Positions 31,973 to 37,535 of a DNA stretch of 37,535 nucleotides are shown here, piece after piece (within the stretch, counting starts at the first letter, position 1; every line of letters begins with the position of its first letter). The position numbers were made by a program, and so were the translations under genes. Under the pieces are notes generated by a model that was given only the letters and a program-made list of their open reading frames with translations, was not told where the DNA came from and searched no databases. Origin of the DNA: Firm-04 sp964392175 (GTDB lineage: Bacteria; Bacillota; Clostridia; Oscillospirales; Ruminococcaceae); contig CAYMOJ010000017.1 in NCBI GenBank assembly GCA_964392175.1, positions 1 to 37,535 of the forward strand. Reading direction: 5' to 3'.

Positions 31973-34516
31973 ATGAAGCTGCTCGTTGTTGATGGAAACA
32001 GTATACTCAACCGCGCCTATTATGGTGTGAAGCCTCTGACCAATCGCAATGGCATTTATACCAATGCCATTTTCGGATTTTTGAATATCCTGCTGAAGAC
32101 CACCACCGAATATCACCCCGATGGCGTTGTCATTGCCTTTGATCTGCCCGAAAAAACGTTCCGACACAAGGCGGTCGCAACCTATAAAGCAAATCGCAAA
32201 GGGATGCCCGATGAACTGGCGATGCAGCTGCCATATACCAAACAGATTTTAACGGCAATGGGGCACACCGTCATTTCCTGCGAAGGATGGGAAGCCGATG
32301 ACATCCTTGGCACGCTTTCAGCAAACTGCGCAAAAAATGGTGCAGAATGCATCCTATTAACCGGTGATCGCGATAATTTGCAGCTGATCAACCAAAGCGT
32401 AAAGGTCTGCCTTGCAAAAAATCACGAGCAAGTATTATATGATGTTGCGCGCTTTTGCGAAGAATACGGCTTTATGCCGATCCACCTCGTTGATCTGAAA
32501 GCCTTGATGGGTGATCAATCGGATAACATTTCAGGGATTGCAGGCATTGGTGAAAAAACTGCAAAAACCTTGATTCAGAATTATGCGACGATAGAGAATC
32601 TCTATCAGCAGCTACCGAAAATCAAGCTGACGCCTGCTGTACGGCGCAAGCTTGAGGCAGGCTATGAGGATGCAATGCAAAGCAAATTTCTCGCAACCAT
32701 TGTCACTGATGCACCCATTCCCGATGATTTGCAATTCTATTTGCCGAAAGAACAGGATCGCCAAACACTTTCTGCTGTGCTGACTGAGTTGGAATTGTTC
32801 AAGCTGATGGAACGGCTGCAAATCAAAGCTGCCACAATGCCGAATACTACGGTGAACAGCCTAAAAATGCTCTCGTTGCCTGTAGAAAAAAACATCTCGG
32901 GGGAGGAATTGGCGCAGCTTTGCAAACGCGAGGATCTCACAGTGACATTTCTCTACCGCGACAAGCTGTTGTATCTTGCATGGGATACGAACATGGGATG
33001 TATCCTCGATTACGACTGCCAGAACACATTTTTTGCATCGAATGTGAAAAAACAGACCTTTGACGCAAAGCCTGTGTATCGATACTGCGCAGAGCAAGGC
33101 TTTTTCCTTTGTAATCTGATCAATGACGCGGTGATCTGTGCGTATCTGTTGAATCCCTCTACCCCCGAATATACCATTGAACGCCTGTGTACGACCATGG
33201 GCATTGCTTACCCCGACACACTAGGTGCATATACGGATATCGCTATTCTTCCTACGCTGACAAACGCCTTGCTGAATGCAATTGGCAAGCAGGAAATGGA
33301 GCCGCTGCTGCGTGACATCGAGATGCCGTTAGTGGAGATCCTTGCGGATATGGAGACCGTCGGTGTACGCGTAAATGCCGACGGCGTAAAAGATTTCGGT
33401 GAGGAGCTGCAAAAAGATATCGGCCGACTGGAGCAGGATATCTACGAAATGGCAGGACATCGCTTCAATATTCTTTCGCCAAAGCAACTGGGCATCGTCC
33501 TCTTTGAAGAAATGGGATTGCCCGCAGGAAAAAAGACCAAAACAGGATGGTCAACCAATGCAGAAGTCTTGGAAGGATTACGCGATCAAGCACCCATTGT
33601 AAATGCCATTTTACAATACCGACAACTCAACAAGCTCAACTCCACTTATGTAGAAGGGCTGCTAAAAACCATTGCTCCAGACGGACGCATCCATACCCGC
33701 TACCGACAAACCGAAACCCGAACAGGGCGTATTTCCTCTACCGAGCCAAATCTGCAAAACATTCCTGTTCGCACTGCATTGGGCAGAGAAATGCGAAAGT
33801 TCTTCATTGCAGCTGAAGGATACACACTGCTAGATGCTGATTACAGTCAGATTGAGTTGCGATTGGTAGCACATCTTTGCGGTGATGAGAATATGAAGCA
33901 AACCTTCGCAGATGGCAAAGATATTCACCGCACAACGGCTGCACAGGTATTCAATCTGCCTGAAGAAATGGTCAGCAAGGAAATGCGAAGTGCGGCAAAG
34001 GCTGTGAATTTCGGTATTTTATACGGTATCAGCGCGTTTTCACTCTCCAAAGATATCGGTGTATCCGTTGCGAAAGCCGACAAATATATCAAGGATTATC
34101 TGCGGTCATTTCCGGGCGTGCAGGCATTCATGGAAAGCACTGTAGAGCAAGCAAAAGCAACCGGATATGTATCCACCATGTTTGGCAGAAAACGCCCTGT
34201 TCCTGAGCTGAAAGCATCCAACAAAATGGTACAGGCTGCCGGAAAACGCATCGCCATGAACACCCCTGTACAGGGTAGCGCGGCAGATATCATTAAAATG
34301 GCGATGGTGCGCGTCTGGCGTAGACTCCGCGACGAACTGCCATCAGCACGGCTGATTTTGCAGATCCACGATGAACTGATTGTGGAAGCACCTATTGCGG
34401 ATGCCGATCATGCTGCAAGGATCTTGAAAGAAGAGATGGAGCAAGCTTGCAGCATTTCTGTTCCACTAACTGCTGATGTGGAGGAGGGAACCAGCTGGTA
34501 TGACGCAAAAGGCTGA
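31973..34516 (+). CDS. polA: DNA polymerase I
   Basis: Repair and Okazaki-fragment-processing polymerase of 847 residues. The 5'-nuclease domain occupies about 1-290 (LLVVDGNSILNRAYYG, then EADDILGTLS and GDQSDNISGIAGIGEKTA). The middle region, about 300-465, corresponds to the 3'-5' exonuclease domain but lacks the DxE and other acidic residues, so proofreading is probably absent, as in many Firmicute and Thermus enzymes. The polymerase domain is complete: RTGRISSTEPNLQNIP, DYSQIELRLVAHL (motif A), KAVNFGILYG (motif B) and QIHDELIVE (motif C). GAAAGGATG precedes ATG 31973. The gene overlaps rimI by 17 bases. Confidence 0.97.
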   Translation: MKLLVVDGNSILNRAYYGVKPLTNRNGIYTNAIFGFLNILLKTTTEYHPDGVVIAFDLPEKTFRHKAVATYKANRKGMPDELAMQLPYTKQILTAMGHTVISCEGWEADDILGTLSANCAKNGAECILLTGDRDNLQLINQSVKVCLAKNHEQVLYDVARFCEEYGFMPIHLVDLKALMGDQSDNISGIAGIGEKTAKTLIQNYATIENLYQQLPKIKLTPAVRRKLEAGYEDAMQSKFLATIVTDAPIPDDLQFYLPKEQDRQTLSAVLTELELFKLMERLQIKAATMPNTTVNSLKMLSLPVEKNISGEELAQLCKREDLTVTFLYRDKLLYLAWDTNMGCILDYDCQNTFFASNVKKQTFDAKPVYRYCAEQGFFLCNLINDAVICAYLLNPSTPEYTIERLCTTMGIAYPDTLGAYTDIAILPTLTNALLNAIGKQEMEPLLRDIEMPLVEILADMETVGVRVNADGVKDFGEELQKDIGRLEQDIYEMAGHRFNILSPKQLGIVLFEEMGLPAGKKTKTGWSTNAEVLEGLRDQAPIVNAILQYRQLNKLNSTYVEGLLKTIAPDGRIHTRYRQTETRTGRISSTEPNLQNIPVRTALGREMRKFFIAAEGYTLLDADYSQIELRLVAHLCGDENMKQTFADGKDIHRTTAAQVFNLPEEMVSKEMRSAAKAVNFGILYGISAFSLSKDIGVSVAKADKYIKDYLRSFPGVQAFMESTVEQAKATGYVSTMFGRKRPVPELKASNKMVQAAGKRIAMNTPVQGSAADIIKMAMVRVWRRLRDELPSARLILQIHDELIVEAPIADADHAARILKEEMEQACSISVPLTADVEEGTSWYDAKG

Positions 34517-34961
34517 GTTTTCCATTGATTGGATGCAGGAAGCAACGGTTGCCGATGTAGCACAGATTGCAGCCGCTTGCTTTTCCATACCGTGGACAGA
34601 GGGCGCTTACCGCCGAGAACTACAAAATCCGCAAGCCATTACGCTGGTAGCTACTGAACATAATGCGGTATTGGGATTTATCAACTGCGGCTTTGTTGCA
34701 GGGGAATTGACCATCAATGCATTGGCGGTGTTGCCACAATACCGCCGCACAGGCGTTGCAAGTGCCTTGATGAAGGCTGTATTTGCGTGGACACAAGCGC
34801 TCTGCGATGTATGCTATTTGGAGGTGCGTGAAAGCAATCTTGCGGCACAGAAACTCTACCAAAGCCTTGGATTCGTACAAAACGGTTACCGTGCAAATTA
34901 CTATCAACAGCCTACCGAAGCAGCAGTTCTCATGATGAAAGTGTTATCAAAAACGCCGTAG
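34500..34961 (+). CDS. rimI: Ribosomal-protein-alanine N-acetyltransferase (GNAT family)
   Basis: Acetyl-CoA-dependent GNAT enzyme of 153 residues, most like RimI, which acetylates the N-terminus of ribosomal protein S18. Typical features are FSIPWTEGAYRREL at the start, LTINALAVLPQYRRTGVASAL (acetyl-CoA loop Q/RxxGxA/G) and LEVRESNLAAQKLYQSLGF, then the end NGYRANYY. ATG 34500 lies inside the last codons of polA, with GGAGGG upstream, so translation is probably coupled. Other GNAT substrates cannot be excluded. Confidence 0.88.
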   Translation: MTQKAEFSIDWMQEATVADVAQIAAACFSIPWTEGAYRRELQNPQAITLVATEHNAVLGFINCGFVAGELTINALAVLPQYRRTGVASALMKAVFAWTQALCDVCYLEVRESNLAAQKLYQSLGFVQNGYRANYYQQPTEAAVLMMKVLSKTP

Positions 34962-34989
34962 GGGAAGAAGATCCCTTACGGCATTTTTG
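34955..34989 (+). terminator. Terminator after rimI
   Basis: GCCGTAGGGG pairs with CCCTTACGGC (one G-U pair) and is followed by five T; the stem includes the rimI stop. Confidence 0.85.
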
Positions 34990-35033
34990 ATTCAGGATGC
35001 AAGTTGACATATCCGGCGACAGAAGTGATTATG

Positions 35034-35071
35034 GAAAAAACCGAGTGTGACCCACGCCACACTCGGTTTTT
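35034..35071. terminator. Bidirectional terminator between rimI and the GH9 gene
   Basis: CCGAGTGTG pairs with CACACTCGG, with six A before and five T after. It can serve both convergent transcripts. Confidence 0.9.
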
Positions 35072-35091
35072 GTGATACTTGAAAATGCAAC

Positions 35092-37212
35092 TTAAAGACC
35101 CGCAAGATTTTTCAAAATTGCAGTAGCATCTTTTTCATTGACAGCCCCATCCGCATTCCAATCAGCATTCACAAGACCTTGTTCGGAAATAACCGCCTTA
35201 TCATCCTCAGCGAGGAATCGGTTGAGCAAAATCACATCGCTAACCTTCACATAACCGTCGCAGTCAACATCACCCATTATGGTTCCTACAATCGTCTGGG
35301 AAGTGGTAGTAGTTGTTGTGGTGGTAGTGGTTGTTGTAGTCGTTGTGGTGGTAGTGGTCGTTGAAGAAGTGGTGGTTACCTCGGCATATGCCTGGAAATC
35401 CAACTGATCCTGATCCTGATTGACCATGCTAGAGGAACTGTTATCCCAGATTGCATAGTAATAAACCTCAAGCTCTATCGTTGCAGCATCTGCGGGAACC
35501 GTGATGGTAAAGGAAGACGTGCCGGCACTATCGAAATCAGCAGCTGTCCAATTTCCGCTGATCCATTTGCTCTCGGTATTATCCCAATAGCCATAACCGC
35601 CGTTGATCTGTGCGCCTGCCACGCCACCGGTAATCTTCACAGTAATCTTGGTGGCACCTTGATTGGTGATGATCCACTTGTTCTCGCTCTTGGCAATAGA
35701 CAGTTCCACTTCCTTGGTAGTGGTATTGGTACCGGTAGTAGTAGATGTTGTCGTGGTAGAGGTAGTGGTACTTGTACCGGGCTGTGTGGTTCCAGGATCG
35801 GTATTAACACTGCCAACACCCTCAATGGTGCTATCCAAAGAGCCGGTACCATATTGCTCATACAGTGCAGCTGCAAGACCAACGATTGCTGCATTGTAAT
35901 CACAAGCGACCTCGTTGGTGGTATAATTCTGGAGGCTATCCTCGTAGGTGGAGAAATCAGAGCTTGTAGGGCCACCTACCAATGCGCCAACCAAAGTATG
36001 GCTCTTGGTAGGATGCGCAGTGGTAGAACTGTTCATTTCATCGAAGCTATCATAACCCGATGCAGCTCTGTGATGAGGATTTTGGGGAGAATTGCTGTTG
36101 AAGCCAACAATCATATTCTTGCCAATGGAGTTATCACCCAGAATCATAGCGGTCTGACCCTTGCACCATGTGGTATAATCATTGGAGGTGTGCTTGGAGA
36201 CGACCATCGCAGCCAACTGCAAACCGGTATTCAAACGGGTACTGCCCCACTGCTGAATCGGGACATACGAAGAACCGGTACAATTCTTGCTGACATAGGA
36301 ATTTGCCCATTTCCAATCCGCACCGTTTTCGGCATACAGGCAAGCTGCGCCAAGGTTCACATTATTCCAGCAATGGGTATAGTAAACCTCGCCCCATTGA
36401 CGGTTATCGGTTGCAAAGTAGTTGTCCATAAAGCTCTTATACTGAGAATCCTTGGTCGCAATATACAAGAAACCTGCCGCCCAAGCCTGATCATCCTTAT
36501 AATCCTCAGAATCATAGAAGCCGGAAGGGCCATCGGAGGTTATGGTATTATACTTTGTAGAGAACTCGTACAGGGCTTTGGCATAAGTCAGATCTTCCTC
36601 GTTGCCAAAGTTGATGTAGTTGACAGCCAATGCAGCAGCATACTCCGCTGCGATATCACTTGCGCTGTTTGTCGTCCAGTACATCTTTCTGGTACCCTGT
36701 TTGGATTCCTGATCCTCCGGTGTGCCCCAATAACTATGGTCTACGCCGCCATCGCCCTTTTGATACAGGAACTTGGAAACAGAACCACCGCTCAGAATGG
36801 TACTATCTTTGAAAAACTGGCAGAAATAATCGGTGATGGTCTTCAGATGAGAAGTAAGACCGAGCGCATCGTAAGAATCCTTGAACTCATAATAGCCCCA
36901 ACCAAGCGTTGCAGCGGTATAGCCCTGGGGCAGACCAAACATTGCGTGGTCACCTGCATCATGGAAGCCACCATTGACCTCATCGCTGGTGTGGCAGTCA
37001 CCACGCCAGTTCAATGCCGTGGTTTCGCTAACCTGTGATCCACACATATTGGCATCATAAAAGTACAGGGTATATTGCAGGAGCTTTGCGTAGTTATCAG
37101 TATCGGCAGCAGATACTGACATAGTTGTTGCAGACGGAACCGAAAGTGCGCCTGTCAGCACAGCTGTACTGAGCAAAACGGCTTTCGCCCGTTTCATAAA
37201 GGAATGGTACAT
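35092..37212 (-). CDS. Secreted GH9 cellulase with dockerin
   Basis: Cellulosomal endoglucanase-type enzyme, 706 residues. A signal peptide ends near VSA-ADTDN. The GH9 catalytic domain spans about 38-475: LNWRGDCHT, GGFHDAGDHAMF with the catalytic Asp pair (DAGD 85-88), the HHRAASGYDSF-type His/Arg motif, and YTTNEVACDYNAAIVG with the acid Glu. Then come a Ser/Thr linker, a module of about 110 residues shared with the metallopeptidase at 27710-29467, a second poly-Thr linker, and a dockerin with two calcium loops (GDVDCDGYVKVSD, NADWNADGAVNEKD) ending LKNLAGL. It would be secreted and docked onto a scaffoldin to cut cellulose. ATG 37212 has GAGAGG upstream; an ATG 15 bases later is possible. 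Confidence 0.95.
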   Translation of the reverse strand: MYHSFMKRAKAVLLSTAVLTGALSVPSATTMSVSAADTDNYAKLLQYTLYFYDANMCGSQVSETTALNWRGDCHTSDEVNGGFHDAGDHAMFGLPQGYTAATLGWGYYEFKDSYDALGLTSHLKTITDYFCQFFKDSTILSGGSVSKFLYQKGDGGVDHSYWGTPEDQESKQGTRKMYWTTNSASDIAAEYAAALAVNYINFGNEEDLTYAKALYEFSTKYNTITSDGPSGFYDSEDYKDDQAWAAGFLYIATKDSQYKSFMDNYFATDNRQWGEVYYTHCWNNVNLGAACLYAENGADWKWANSYVSKNCTGSSYVPIQQWGSTRLNTGLQLAAMVVSKHTSNDYTTWCKGQTAMILGDNSIGKNMIVGFNSNSPQNPHHRAASGYDSFDEMNSSTTAHPTKSHTLVGALVGGPTSSDFSTYEDSLQNYTTNEVACDYNAAIVGLAAALYEQYGTGSLDSTIEGVGSVNTDPGTTQPGTSTTTSTTTTSTTTGTNTTTKEVELSIAKSENKWIITNQGATKITVKITGGVAGAQINGGYGYWDNTESKWISGNWTAADFDSAGTSSFTITVPADAATIELEVYYYAIWDNSSSSMVNQDQDQLDFQAYAEVTTTSSTTTTTTTTTTTTTTTTTTTTSQTIVGTIMGDVDCDGYVKVSDVILLNRFLAEDDKAVISEQGLVNADWNADGAVNEKDATAILKNLAGL
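35301..35372 (-). repeat. Poly-Thr-coding repeat, linker 2 of the GH9 protein
   Basis: An ACC/ACA/ACT codon array (plus-strand GGT/TGT/AGT) encodes about 20 Thr between the shared module and the dockerin. Confidence 0.88.
35715..35785 (-). repeat. Thr-rich coding repeat, linker 1 of the GH9 protein
   Basis: A Ser/Thr array (TTQPGTSTTTSTTT and onward) separates the catalytic domain from the shared module. Confidence 0.85.
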
Positions 37213-37483
37213 GGAATTAGCCTCTCTTTCATAGTTTTCCCGCTTTTTTGATGTCGGCACAAATACCGACATATACATTATACCGAATAATCTCGGCTTA
37301 CATATGTACATTTCATGAACAAATGATGAACTATTTGTTTTTATCCGTAGAAAAACGCAATTGAATTTTGGTGATTTTGCCGAAAACACTGTTGAAAATC
37401 GAAATTGGTATTTTATAAAACAGCAAAAAGCAATATTGTTATAGAAATTCCAAACACGCAAATGCCCAGCATCTCGCAAAATT
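37213..37483 (-). promoter_or_regulatory. Upstream region and promoter of the GH9 gene
   Basis: On the minus strand a -10 box TATAAT lies at 37277-37282 within CGGTATAAT; no good -35 stands 17 bases before it, which suggests an activator-dependent promoter. The inverted repeat at 37251-37272 covers the predicted start. The remainder up to the terminal repeat is AT-rich and holds no gene. Confidence 0.65.
37251..37272. promoter_or_regulatory. Operator-like inverted repeat at the GH9 transcription start
   Basis: ATGTCGG (37251-37257) and CCGACAT (37266-37272) are perfect inverted halves around an eight-base centre, starting about five bases downstream of the -10 box. It may be a repressor site or a 5' hairpin in the mRNA. 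Confidence 0.55.
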
Positions 37484-37535
37484 TGTCCATATGTCAATGA
37501 TGTGAGACCCAAAAAGAGAAAAAACAAGAAAGATT
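37484..37535. repeat. Right copy of the 52-base terminal inverted repeat
   Basis: Exact reverse complement of bases 3-54. It runs to the last base of the window, upstream of the GH9 promoter. Confidence 0.9.

Noticed and set aside
35659..37038. Long open frame (459 codons) on the plus strand
   Set aside because: It is the complement of the GH9 catalytic domain; the minus-strand protein has all GH9 motifs and a signal peptide.

Overview
The window looks like a scaffold from an anaerobic, cellulolytic member of the Ruminococcaceae (Ruminococcus-like Firmicutes). The evidence is two secreted proteins with Thr-rich linkers and C-terminal type I-like dockerins (one a GH9 cellulase), an oxygen-sensitive class III ribonucleotide reductase with its activase, a T-box leader before thrS, and clean AGGAGG-type ribosome sites with TTGACA/TATAAT promoters. 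No rRNA, tRNA or CRISPR array was seen.

Left part (1-13,980, all plus strand): class II fructose-bisphosphate aldolase, polyphosphate kinase, an AI-2E/PerM-family membrane protein, an AlaX-type alanyl-tRNA editing protein, a CorA-family transporter, a hybrid regulator (periplasmic-binding-like, degenerate GGDEF-like and AraC DNA-binding parts), a threonine T-box riboswitch with thrS, and a two-gene operon of a NifU-like Fe-S scaffold homologue and a GGGtGRT-family protein. Most units have their own visible promoter and terminator.

Middle part (14,300-23,140, all minus strand): a decaying surface-polysaccharide locus with a different look. In transcription order it holds a large repeat-containing surface protein (N-terminus missing), a frameshifted hexapeptide acetyltransferase with a 12-G tract, a Wzx-like flippase, a serine-acetyltransferase-like protein, a UDP-glucuronate-4-epimerase-like protein, and the first codons of a nucleotide-sugar dehydrogenase cut by an IS5-type insertion sequence whose transposase is itself frameshifted. 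Two runs of 100 N interrupt it. Both look like assembler joins rather than missing DNA: one is flanked by an identical 55-base sequence, and removing the artefact restores reading frames in both cases. At about 23,141 the repeat protein meets a CwlD-type amidase fragment head to head, both without N-termini, which marks a rearrangement or chimeric join.

Right part (23,142-37,535): the nrdG-nrdD-trxB operon (minus), with a strong promoter and two NrdR-box-like sites 32 bases apart. NrdD carries a fused C-terminal redoxin domain that the adjacent thioredoxin reductase might reduce. Next come a secreted dockerin-bearing zinc metallopeptidase-like protein, a second hybrid regulator of the same architecture as the first, polA and rimI (plus), and a secreted GH9-dockerin cellulase (minus). 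The two dockerin proteins share an unassigned module of about 110 residues between Thr-rich linkers, a candidate carbohydrate-binding module. A 52-base inverted repeat sits at the two extreme ends of the window.

The least ordinary items are the twin hybrid regulators, one beside a dockerin gene; the shared linker-flanked module; the dockerin metallopeptidase; the NrdD-redoxin/TrxB operon; and the phase-variable-looking, rearranged polysaccharide locus. All functional statements rest on motifs read by eye; no database search was possible.
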